NCBI RefSeq assembly: GCF_015708155.1
Contig: NZ_JADDYD010000001.1
Coordinates: 618,001 to 682,000 of the forward strand
Length of the DNA: 64,000 bases
Direction of reading: 5' to 3'
Origin: Mycoplasma sp. 'Moose RK'
GTDB taxonomy: Bacteria > Bacillota_I > Bacilli_A > Mycoplasmatales > Metamycoplasmataceae
This document shows positions 11,982 to 20,879 of this stretch, in pieces. The notes under the pieces are model-generated. The model was given only the letters and a program-made list of their open reading frames with translations, did no database searches and was not told where the DNA came from. The translations under genes and the position numbers were made by a program. Every line of letters begins with the position of its first letter. The stretch's first letter is position 1.

Positions 11982-12014
11982 ACCACCAAATTAAATTTGG
12001 TGGTACAGTTTTTT
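11982..12014. terminator. Bidirectional hairpin terminator
   Basis: ACCACCAAATT pairs with AATTTGGTGGT around a short loop (11982-12004). On the + strand it is followed by ACAG and six T, which ends uvrA. On the - strand it is followed directly by seven T, a better terminator, which would end the candidate small RNA transcribed leftwards from about 12104. Confidence 0.75.
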
Positions 12015-12104
12015 GCTTTAACTACAACTGCAAAGTCAAGTTCAACCCGTTTGAGCAGCCCGGGCCGCTGGCCAAAGCTTATGTACCTTTTTCTGGTAGC
12101 TCAA
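12002..12104 (-). ncRNA. Candidate structured small RNA, unassigned
   Basis: A GC-rich island (includes GGCCAGCGGCCCGGGC) in otherwise very AT-rich intergenic DNA. The ends pair (GGTACA with TGTACC), as do GCTTT with AAAGC just inside, enclosing possible hairpins GGCC/GGCC, CTGC/GCAG and TCAAA/TTTGA. On the - strand it is preceded by a good promoter (TTGCGA, 16 bp, TGTTATAAT; -10 at about 12111-12116) and followed by a hairpin with a T-run. No open frame spans it. On the + strand GTCA...GAGCAGCC faintly recalls the SRP RNA tip, but the GGAA loop is absent and no promoter is seen. The identity is open. Confidence 0.5.
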
Positions 12105-12138
12105 GTAAAATTATAACATTTTTTTGATTTTTCGCAAA
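12102..12138 (-). promoter_or_regulatory. Promoter for candidate small RNA
   Basis: Read leftwards: TTGCGA, 16-bp spacer, then TGTTATAAT, an extended -10 element. Transcription would begin near 12104 with GAGCTACC. It lies between the small RNA and the end of IS copy B. Confidence 0.55.
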
Positions 12139-12152
12139 AAACTTTTCACAGC

Positions 12153-12622
12153 AAATTAGTATATTAATTTCAGACACATCAAGAAAGGGTGTGTCAAAAT
12201 GAAACAATATAAATTCACAGTTGAACAGAAAATTAAATACACCAAAATCGCTGAATCTCAAGGGCAAAAAACAACAATTTTGCATTTTGCGGAAGAATTT
12301 AGAGAAATTTAAAAAGCAAATCAAACAGCAAAATCGCACAAAAATAGAAAGCTTTATGCGATTTTACAGCGAGAATTAATTAATATTGAAGGTTAAAATT
12401 TCGAAAATACAACCGTTAACCATCAAAAAAATTCATTTATTAAATAATATAGAGCAACTCAAGCTTTCACAAAGTAGTTTATCATATAAAACTCCAAGTT
12501 TTTATATAAGTTAAATCAATTCTTCAGAATTTTTTAAAAATGAACATGTTAGAAAAAATAAAAATAGAGTTTGTCTTAAAATCATTGAAAAAACTAATTG
12601 TCTGAATTTTTTCTACTAATTT
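12153..12622 (+). mobile_element. IS remnant, copy B, internally deleted
   Basis: The same family as copies A and C, in the opposite orientation. The left repeat AAATTAGTATATTAATTTCA is matched at the right by the complement of AAATTAGTAG then TTCAGACA. It encodes a short OrfA start (MKQYKFTVEQ at 12199) that runs into TAA after FREI, then jumps to the OrfA 3' end (ILQRELINIEG). The central roughly 230 bp seen in copies A and C is deleted. No transposase catalytic domain is left. It sits next to the small RNA locus and a decayed protease-like gene. Confidence 0.7.
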
Positions 12623-12668
12623 ATTACTTTTTTTTTTTTTTTTAGTTTTTTATTCTAATTTTTTAATT

Positions 12669-13412
12669 TTAAAACTGCTGATTCAATTTAAAATAATCCT
12701 CAGGATCAATAAGCCTAAAAAAGGGAGTTAATTTCCCATTTTTCAATTTTTTGCCTCTATACAAACCAACAAGTTTATTTTTGAAAAATAACGAAGAACC
12801 CGAAGAACCTTAAGTGTAGTCAATGTTTTTAACAAAAACATTTTCCTTATCTAATTTAGCTATTTTGTCATTCAAATAAAATAGTATTTTCGATGTTTTA
12901 AGTTTAAAATTCTCATTTAAAAGCGTAAGAAAACCTAAGCTAAATAAACTATTTTTTGTGTTTGCAAAATCTTTTAGAACTTCAAAATCAATGGAAGCTG
13001 AAATTGTCAAGGACAAGAAATTTTTTGCACGCAAAGAAAAAACTATGATATCTTTTTCTTTATTTTCATATTCGACTCTAAATTTTGATTTTGATTTAAT
13101 TTGATTTCTGAGTTTTTCGCACTAAATTGTTGCCAAAAAATGTCAAAAATTTGCTGTTTTATTTTTTAGTGAATTTAATGAATAATAAGTGCTAACAAAA
13201 TCAAATTATTATCAGTCTTTTTTTAACAAAGTTGCGGTAAATCTGGTTAAATTTATTTTGTTTTCTTTTACTGTAGAATTAAAAACATTGTTTTCAATTT
13301 TCGATAATTCAGATTTGCTAATTATGATGTTTTTGCAAGAAACAAACAACAGCCAAGGGCTTATAATACTGAAATAACTGGTAAAAACAGCGATTTTTCT
13401 GAACAATTTCAT
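12669..13412 (-). pseudogene. Decayed DUF31 protease-like lipoprotein
   Basis: Two fragments of one leftward gene. The N-terminal piece (13212-13412) starts MKLFRKIAVF and has a lipobox LFVSC, then stops. The C-terminal piece (12669 to about 13120) contains KNIDYT, an in-frame TAA, then GSSGSSLFFKNKLVGLYRG, matching the GxSGSP motif near the end of DUF31 (trypsin-like MIP-type) proteins of mycoplasmas. Intact members are several hundred residues longer, so most of the body is deleted. The TAA sits where Q or a similar residue precedes GSSGS and may derive from CAA. Non-functional as written. Confidence 0.65.
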
Positions 13413-14160
13413 ATTTTTATAAATTCTTTTATATCTGTGCTATAACTCCAAATTATATAATTTTTGTACAAACTAGAAAGGAACAATCATGAAAGCTTTA
13501 CTTATAAAATCAAATAAATTTAATTTTTTTCTTCAGCACTAATATTTTCAACATTGGCGAGCCCGTTTTACTTACTCCTATTGCGCTAGTTCAACAAAAA
13601 CAAATTGTCCCGGAAATTTGAAAAAGTTAGAATTTGTGCAAATTATCTCTATTATTACAATTTGTATTACAATGCATAGAATGGATTATTTTTCAAGTAT
13701 GAATGTTTAAAAAGGCTGAAATATGGTTAATTTATTTAATCTAAAAAAGAAAAAAAATTTAATAACGAAAATGTTGTAAAATTTATACTTGTCTTTTTAT
13801 TATCAATCGTTAAAACAATACTTTTTATTGGGTTTACCTTTTTATATAGTTTTATCGAAAACAAAGAGAGTCTAGATTTAAGAAATAATTTTGAATCATA
13901 AGAAAAACAAAACTATTTTAGTTTAGTCTGTTTTTTAAAAGAGGCTTTGAATATTCACAAATTTTAACAGCTTACAAAAAATCTTTGTGGTAAAATCAAA
14001 TTAATTCAAAGGTAGTCGCAAATTTACCAGCTCACGTTTTTTAAAACATTTGTGAATTCCAAAAAGTGAAAAAATTTAGGAATAATCAACTAATTTTTCA
14101 CTGCAAATATGCCATTTTCATAGTGATTTTGATTTAAAATCAAACCAAAATGGCGCAATA
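13413..14160. other. Degraded sequence without intact gene
   Basis: About 750 bp with no open frame of useful length. Near 13489 on the + strand a SD-like AAAGGA precedes an ATG whose frame (MKALLIKSNKFNF) stops at once. Other short hydrophobic stretches (for example 13775-13860, reading FILVFLLSIVKTILFIGF in one frame) suggest a decayed membrane protein. A nested palindrome lies at 14111-14154 (GCCATTTT/AAAATGGC outside, TTTGATTT/AAATCAAA inside). It also holds one copy of the recurrent dyad motif (14065-14102). Confidence 0.5.
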
Positions 14161-14210
14161 CATATAAAAAACAAGACCTTTTCGAAGCAAAAGGTCTTGT
14201 TTTTTATATG
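14161..14210. terminator. Strong bidirectional hairpin terminator
   Basis: CATATAAAAAACAAGACC plus TTTT pairs perfectly with the complementary arm around a six-base loop (CGAAGC). T-runs flank both sides, so it can stop transcription in both directions. It lies just beyond the stop codon of the small membrane protein gene. Confidence 0.85.
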
Positions 14211-14217
14211 TTAAATT

Positions 14218-14619
14218 TTAAGTTAATTTTCAAACAACTGGAAATTCAATCAAACTTGATGAAACAACTGAAGTGGCAACAGCTAGTTTATTAGGTGAAA
14301 TAGCTTTGACAAGCTTTAGAATTTCATCTAATTTAGTAGGGTCAAAACCTTTAAGAACATCAAGTTGAGTTTTAAGACCGTTGACATCAAGTTGCACAAA
14401 TTTGTCTAAACCTTCTTGAAATTTTTTGATTTGCACCGAGTCAAGGTTATTTAATGCATTCTGAATTTCAGTGACTGTTTTGGTGATTTTATCAATTTGA
14501 AAGCCATTAATTTGCCTTTTAAACACAAAATATAATGTTGCGCCAACTATTCCAACGAAAATGATATTTCCAAAAATGACTGATAAAATTGTGATTAAAA
14601 ACATGCCAGTTTTTGACAC
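14218..14619 (-). CDS. Small single-pass membrane protein
   Basis: 133 aa when the TGA at 14230 is read as Trp. One strong transmembrane helix (residues about 6-33) is followed by a hydrophilic helical stretch of about 95 residues (KTVTEIQNALNNLDSVQIKK and similar), probably a coiled coil. The layout resembles DUF948-type or other small membrane-anchored helical proteins, but I do not recognise the family. A GGAGG-like site (complement of CCTCCT) precedes the ATG. It lies 34 bp downstream of tig on the same strand and is followed by a strong terminator, so it may be cotranscribed with tig. Confidence 0.7.
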
Positions 14620-14652
14620 TAATCCTCCTTAATGATTAAAAAAAATGTCAAT

Positions 14653-16056
14653 TTATTTTGAATTTTTAGTGGAGGTTTTGTTAGAAGACTTTTTGCTTTT
14701 CTCAGTTGAGTTTGTTTTCTGATTTTTGCTAGTTGCTTTTTTTTCTTCTTTAACAGTTTTTTGGCTTAATTCTAGTGTATTAAATTCAATTAATTTGTCA
14801 ATTACTTTTCTATTTGTAATACTAATTTGCAATTCGCTAATTGGAAGTGTTTGCTCCAATTCGCGAAACGATTTTCCGGTAATTTTTTCCATTTTTTCAA
14901 TTTGCTCATTAATGTCTTCTTGCGTTGGCGCAAGCGCTTCTAATTTGGCAATTTCGGCAAAAACAAAGGAATTTTTCAACAATTTTCTTGCCTCAGCATC
15001 CAATTGAGCATAAATATCATCTGGAGTAAATTTAGTAATTCTATAATATTCTTCAAGCGAAAAGCCTTGTTCTTTTAAGGTGTTGGTGAAATTTTCGTTC
15101 AAGCGGTAAATTTCACTATTTATCAATTTGCTAGCAAGTGGAATTTCTACTTGCGCTGTTATTTCTGCAAGTGCGTCTTTTTGAAACTCAAGCCGTACTC
15201 GTTCAATATTTTCCCTTCTTACTAAATCAGTCATGTAAATTTCAAGCTGACTAATTGAGTTAACCTCCGGAATTTTCAGCGAAGCAACAAAATCATTTGT
15301 TAAATTTGCAGGATGATTTTCCTTGATTTTGTTAATTTTCACCAAAAACCTTGCCTGCTTATTTGCATAAGCAGGCACATGGTAGTCAGCCGGAAAAGTG
15401 ACATTAATATTTGCTTCCTTTTTGATTTCAAGACCAACAAGTTGTTCTTCAAAACCTTTAATGAAACTATTTGAGCCAACACGGAGTACAAAATCCTCGG
15501 CTTCACCGCCCTCAAAAGGAACATCATCAATGAAGCCTTTGAAGTCAAAATTAATGACATCACCCATTTTGATAGGGCGCTTAACTTCAACAAATTCACC
15601 TTTGGATTCTAATAATTTTTTCATTTCAAGGTCAAGATCAGCTTTTGTTATTTCCTTGACACTGAATTTAGTTTTAAGATTTTTGTAATCTGGAAGTTTG
15701 ATTTCTGGATATGTTGGATAAAGAAATTCAATTTCCAAATTTTTCGGATCAATGTTAATGACATTAAAAACTGGAGATTCAATCACATTATCAGTATCCA
15801 TTACATTTGTAAATGCTAATTTTTCAAGTTCAGGAACATACAATCTAAGTGCTAGCTCAAAAACTGAATCTTGGTTAATGAATGGACGCGCTTTTTCTAA
15901 CGGAACTTTCCCCTTACGAAATCCTTTAAGAGAAATTTTTGCTGCCTGCCTTAATTCGGCTTTTGCATAAAATTCAGCTCACTGCTCTGGATTTGCAACT
16001 AATCTAATTTTTAATTCGGCGCTTTGCGGTAGTAATTCACGAGTGATCATTGACAT
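14653..16056 (-). CDS. tig: Trigger factor chaperone
   Basis: A ribosome-bound chaperone and prolyl isomerase that shields nascent chains. 467 aa when TGA is read as Trp. The ribosome-docking signature GFRKGKVP is at about residues 45-52, an FKBP-type domain ([10 protein letters not shown] ... [11 protein letters not shown]) lies near 160-245, and the C-terminal helical domain follows. The last about 40 residues are a Lys/Ser/Thr-rich tail ([20 protein letters not shown]). GGAGG stands 4 nt before the first ATG (16056) and 10 nt before a second (16050), so the start could be two residues shorter. Confidence 0.95.
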
Positions 16057-16065
16057 TAAACCTCC

Positions 16066-16595
16066 ATTTTCATAACATCTTTAAAATAAATATACATATA
16101 ATTATAGAGTAAATTTTCAAAGTTGTATTTGAAAAAACTAAAAAATATTTTTCAACTTAAAATGAGATCCAGTTTCAATTGGGAAAAATACTAAAAATAC
16201 GTGCTTAAATCATCAAAAGTTTGGTTTTTTGGCTTTTTGGTTTTAATCTAAAAAAGCAAAAATTCCATGTTAAATTTTAGGTTTTTTAACTATTAGAAAA
16301 ATCAAGAAAGAAAAATTAAGTCAATTTTTCAGAGGTTTTTTGTGATCTAGAGTATATTTTTTTGCACATAAGGTGGAAAAATTTAGGAAAAATAAGCCAA
16401 TTTTTGCTCCAAAAACTGGTTAATCAAAGGTTTTAATTAGCAAATAACAAAGGGGGTTTCATATAAAGAATTGACCAAATTTTCCAATTTTTAATCAAAA
16501 ATGCTTAAAAATTGGAAATTATAAAAAGTCACTAGATTCAGGTCTTATTTAAATTCTGTTTTAGCTTGAAAAATAAAAATTTCAAGTTAAAAAAT
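16066..16595. other. Intergenic region with inverted repeats
   Basis: 530 bp with no gene. It contains the promoter region for tig, one copy of the recurrent dyad motif (16371-16410) and a perfect 14-bp inverted repeat TTTCCAATTTTTAA/TTAAAAATTGGAAA (16481-16518). The latter could terminate the leftward hslO-cinA transcript. No tRNA or other RNA was recognised. Confidence 0.5.
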
Positions 16596-17849
16596 CTAAT
16601 CCGAAATTGTTCCGGGCCTTATTTCGTTGATTTTTTCGCCCGCAAATTTAATACATGCTTCAATAATTTCTGCCCGAGTTCCTGAGAAATTTAGTTCCCA
16701 GACTTTTTCATTCAAAGCAACGAAAACCTGACCTAATTTACCATCTTGAATTTTTGGACCTGCATTACCAGTGAAGCTAATGACATATTTTGTTTTGAAA
16801 AATTCTCTGCCAAATTCAGCCATTTTCAAAGCGGTTTTAGCATTTGTGACTCCGTTTTTTGTGTCAATTCCCAACTGATTTTTAATTTGATTTTGGTAGC
16901 AAATAAGTCCGCCAGCAAAAAAAGCACTTGCGCCGCTTTTTTCTACAACTTTTGCCGCAAAAGCGCCACCAGTTAGCGACTCAACAGTTGCTAAGCTAAA
17001 AGGTTTTTGTGCAAAAAGTCAATCTTTTTTACTAAAAAATTGACTTTTTGCACAAAAATTGCACTTAAATTCAATTTTTCCAAAATTTTTGATTAAATCG
17101 TCAATTTCGTTCTCACTCAACATTTTTAATGTTGAATCCAAATTTTTTTCAGTACACTTGCAAAAATAAGTTCAATTTTGTGAATCAATTAACTGATAAT
17201 TTTCAAAAAAACTCATAAAATCAGTGATTTTTTTATTTTTAAATAACTTTTTGATTTCTTCCCTATCTTCTTGAGAATGGTTTGGCAAAAATTGAACAAT
17301 AACTGATTGCGCCTTGGTTACTTTCAGATTTTTATCAAGATTTATCAAATTTTTTACAATTGATTTTATTTGCTGTGACTGATCAAAAAAATATACTAAA
17401 TCTGTGGAAAAATCGCCTTTTTGCAATGAAATTTGGCTTTCATAGTTAGTTTTTTGATTCAAATATATGATTTTTAAAAAACCTGAATTACCAACAAACA
17501 TACTAATTATCTTGTTTAGTGGCAATTTAAAAAAATCATCTGCAACTAATTTTAGGTCATTTGCATCAAAACTAGCTCGAATTTGGCCCTGATTATTAGT
17601 CTCAATTGTCATTGAATTCAAATTTCCCGAGGAAATTTTAATCAAAAAACCACCATTTTTTTTCTTAATTAGTCGCGAAAGTGGCGAAAAAACACTAATT
17701 CCTGCTGCCAAAATAAGTGACTGGATATTTTCAAGATCATGAATTTTGATTGCCTCATTGACAATTTCAGTCATTTCCGAAACTATAATTAAAATATTTT
17801 TTTTAAAAAAAACTTTTGAATGTGAAGCCATTTTTGTCATTTTTGCCAT
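16596..17849 (-). CDS. Hsp33 - CinA C-domain fusion protein
   Basis: One continuous 417-aa frame (TGA as Trp). Residues about 1-278 are Hsp33, a redox-regulated holdase: CKC (230, 232) and CNFC (263, 266) form the C-x-C ... C-x-x-C zinc switch with normal spacing, preceded by LSENEIDDLIK. Residues about 284-417 are a CinA C-terminal (PncC, NMN deamidase) domain with TVESLTGG (288-295), SAFFAGGLICYQN and SFTGNAGP. The two parts are normally separate proteins; here no stop, start or spacer separates them. NMN deamidase recycles a pyridine-nucleotide by-product. The start at 17849 has a weak AAGG upstream; two further ATGs follow closely. Confidence 0.85.
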
Positions 17850-17876
17850 TTTACCTTAAATAAAAATGTTAATTTT

Positions 17877-18695
17877 TTATTTTTGTTGCTGAAAAATCCA
17901 ATTTTCATAAAGATTTTTCCATTCCTCTTGATTTTCACAGGACAAATATTCAAGAATTTTTGCATCCAAAATTGGATCAAACCTTGGAGAAATTCCCAGT
18001 TGTGTGAAATTTTCATATCATTTCTTAATTTTTTGAATGTCATCCAGGACTTGCTCTTCGTTCACCTTGAAAGCATAAGTTCGGATTGGCCGTTTTCTAA
18101 TTGGAAAATTTTGTGGATTTTCATAATCTGAATCTTCCAAAAATGTTGCAACAATTGCAAAATTTTTGGCCTTTTTTAAAAATGAATAAAGTTGCGCTTG
18201 TTTTAGATATTTTTGGGGTAAATTTTCACCTTTTTTCCCTCATTTTTCTAGATTTTTAATCCCTGTGGTTTTAACTTCAATGATTGTGTTTGTTTTTTTA
18301 ATAAAACCATCAGGAATTCCGCCCAAAATCGGGTCCTCTTTAAAATAGTCATAATTGTATTTTTCGGGCGGAAAAGTTTCAATTTCAAAACCTGTCTTTT
18401 CAAAAATTGCTGCAATTACAAGTGGTTCGATCGCAACACCCGCGTCAATATATTTTGTGTCCAAAATCGGCATATCCAATTTTGCAATTTTAACAAAAGC
18501 GCGAAAAGGCGAACTAAAATTATCAAGACCAAGAACTTCGCCGATTAAGGAACCACCAATTTTTTTGAAACCAGTATTAAAGGCAAATTTTTTTGCTAAT
18601 AATTTTTCATGGAAAGACTTTTCCAGAACTAAAACTTGTTTTTCAAAGTCAATAAAATAATCTTTTTTGTGATAAAATTTGCGATCTTTATACAT
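17877..18695 (-). CDS. YqaJ-like PD-(D/E)XK nuclease
   Basis: 272 aa with TGA as Trp. The pattern GGSLIGEVLGLD ... GIPDGFI ... IIEVKTTG fits a PD-(D/E)xK nuclease core of the YqaJ/lambda-exonuclease type; the catalytic residues would be the Asp of PDGF and the Glu and Lys of EVK. Mycoplasma genomes carry similar stand-alone proteins annotated as putative nucleases (MAGa7180-like). The role could be recombination or DNA salvage; this is inference. AGGAG lies 7 nt before the ATG and overlaps the stop codon of the upstream transporter gene, so the genes form one operon with tight coupling. Confidence 0.75.
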
Positions 18696-18705
18696 AAAAT
18701 AACTC

Positions 18706-19356
18706 CTAAATTCATGGTTGTAGGCAAATAAATGCTAACAAAATTCCGAAAATTGTGATCAAAAAAACATTAACTTTTTTCAAATAAAGCACCAAACTAG
18801 CGCCTGTTCAGAAAAAGGCAAAACTAATGTAGACCCAAAATCTTCAACCCTGGAAAAATTCATCAGTTTTTTTTGACAAAATATAACCGCCATTAGTATT
18901 AAAATTATAATTTACAAGAATTAGGTTAGTAAAAATTTGAAAACAAAGGGCTAAAATGATTCCTGTAATAATCGGCTTTAAAATTTTTGCCAAATTAAAC
19001 CAAAAAATAGTATTTTTTTGGGAATATTTCTTTTTGATTCTTAACCAAGAAGCAATCAAAAAAATTGCCGGTAACGAAAAAACAAGCATCAAAAAAATTG
19101 TTAAAATTCAACCAACCGCGCCGTAACCACCGATTAAAAAACCAGTGGCAGCGGCCAATTTTAACGACAAAACTCCGGGAGTTGAATTTGCAATCGTAAA
19201 AATTTCGTCTATTCGCGTTTCAGAAATTTTCATTCCTAAATCGCCAAGTCTAAGTCAAAATCAGCTGAAAACAGGCATAAAAATTTGTCCGCCACCAAAA
19301 ACAACCAAACTAATTAAAATCAAGGCGGCTGAAGCGACGCTAATTAATACGATCAT
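18706..19356 (-). CDS. Chromate-type transporter, second half
   Basis: 216 aa, very hydrophobic, with TGA-Trp codons. The FGGGQIFMP motif near the N-terminus followed by NSTPGVLSLK is the ChrA half-transporter signature. Short ChrA proteins work as pairs, and the partner lies directly upstream (19340-19948), overlapping by 17 bp. The family exports chromate in some bacteria, but in mycoplasmas the substrate is unknown. The start at 19356 was chosen because it has AAGAAAAG upstream and gives the complete FGGG helix. The TAG stop overlaps the ribosome site of the nuclease gene. Confidence 0.8.
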
Positions 19357-19948
19357 TGCTTTTCTTTCTTAATTTTTTGAAAAAAAATCATATTGAATAA
19401 ACTAAAATTGCTACAAAAACAGGTACAAGTGACAAATTATATGGACTTGGCACAAAAAAACAGTAAATAAAACTGAAAAACAAAAGTGCAAAATAAAGTC
19501 CAAAATTAAGTGATTTACTATTATTTTTTCAATAAATATAGGAAAAACCTAGCAAAATTCCCACAATTGTTGTTAAAGCAGCCAAATTTAGCACAATAAA
19601 ATAGTTTTTTGGTAAAAACTTTGTCAAAAAAAGTAACCCTGAAAACAACAAAACATGTGGTAACAACCCTAAAATTGAAACCAAAATTCCACTTAGAAAA
19701 CCTAGTTTTTTGATTGCAATGAACGAAATCATTTGTAAAACTGATGGACCAGGAAGCAAATTTGTCATAATAAATCCATCATCAAAATCTGCCTTTGTAA
19801 TTCACTTCTTTTTCACAACTGCTTGCTCGTAAATAATCGGCATTAGGGCGTTTCCGCCACCAAAGGAAACCATCGAAATTTTGATGATAAACCACAAAAA
19901 GTCTAAAAATTTATTAATTTTAGTGAATTTTGACAATTTTCAGTTCAT
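19340..19948 (-). CDS. Chromate-type transporter, first half
   Basis: 202 aa, polytopic, TGA read as Trp. It carries SFGGGNALMP (about residues 28-37) and LLPGPSVLQM, the two conserved ChrA half-domain motifs. With its downstream neighbour it would make a heterodimeric ChrA-type anion transporter. The C-terminus (FFKKLRKKSNDRIN) is basic and overlaps the next start by 17 bp, which suggests translational coupling. It diverges from the tRNA-Trp gene, with promoters in the 55-bp gap. Confidence 0.8.
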
Positions 19949-20002
19949 AACTCTTATATAATATAGTATTTTTTAAAAAATATGTTATAATTTTAGTGGC
20001 TT

Positions 20003-20077
20003 AGAGGTGTAGTTCAAAGGTAGAACAACGGGCTTCAACCCCGTGTGTTGCGGGTTCGAGTCCTGCCACCTCTGCCA
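20003..20077 (+). tRNA. tRNA-Trp (anticodon UCA)
   Basis: The acceptor AGAGGTG pairs with CACCTCT, then G and encoded CCA. The anticodon stem ACGGG/CCCGT encloses loop CTTCAAC, so the anticodon is UCA, which reads UGA as Trp. This directly supports genetic code 4 for the window. TATAAT at 19985-19990 is a good -10 box. A T16A17 tract follows immediately. Confidence 0.95.
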
Positions 20078-20110
<33 letters not shown>

Positions 20111-20191
20111 GAAATTCATACAAATTTTAATGAAAAATTTGTATGAAAACTCTCAAAAAGCTACTAAAATTCAATAATTTTAAAGGTGAAA

Positions 20192-20788
20192 TTATCTTTG
20201 GTTATACCAAATCCGTTTTATTTGCCAAATATTTTCCACAAGTTGCACTTTATTAGTAATATCTTTATGGGTCAAAAGTGCCGTGTAAAAAGAGCAATAA
20301 TCAGATTTATATTCTCCGCTACCCCGAAACTTATTAAGCCCCACAACCATTGTGTATTTTTCACTTTTCCAGATTAACCCTCGAAAAAAATAAAGCTTTT
20401 TTGCATAGAAAACTTCCTTCGCCACCTTTGTTTTTTGATAATCACCCTCTAAAAAAGCTAAGTAATACTCTCAAACAACTAATTTTGCCTTAATTTGGTT
20501 GAGTAGAGCACGATTATCACTGTTATCTCACTTTGAAAAATTAGTAAATTTTTCCCGAAATTTGCCGCTTATAATAAAAACATTAATTTTTTTAGCAGGT
20601 CAGCCTTTTAAAAAGGGAAGTTTCCGCAAACCAATTCCATGGGGAAAATCAAGTACATTTAACAAAATTTGAGTTGTCCTTTCATTTTGACTTAACGAAA
20701 TTGCAACTGTTTTTAACTTCTCAACAATTTTTTGATAACGTTGCAAATTAAATTTAATTTGCGAAACTCATTTGCTATTTTTTTCCAT
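20192..20788 (-). CDS. Hypothetical protein downstream of MIB-like gene
   Basis: 198 aa with four TGA-Trp codons. It is basic and soluble looking with no signal peptide. It starts MEKNSKWVSQIKFN with AAAGGAAAA upstream of the ATG. No motif is recognised: the middle (KKINVFIISGKFREKF) looks like a beta strand plus helix and the C-terminus is aromatic and charged. The gene follows the MIB-like gene by 91 bp on the same strand, a position where many mycoplasmas have the partner protease MIP, but this protein is not a protease by any feature I can see. Confidence 0.65.
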
Positions 20789-20879
20789 TTTTCCTTTTTT
20801 TGTAAAAACAAAATCAATTTAAAATCTTTATTAATTTTAAGTGAAAAATTACAAATTGAAGTAAAAATAGGAAAATTAG

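Noticed and set aside
12002..12087. SRP 4.5S RNA on the + strand
   Set aside because: GTCA and GAGCAGCC are suggestive, but the GGAA-type tip loop and spacing do not fit, and the promoter and terminator favour the - strand. Left as unassigned.
11942..12127. Short + strand ORF after uvrA
   Set aside because: It spans a terminator hairpin and the candidate small RNA, has no family resemblance and no ribosome site.
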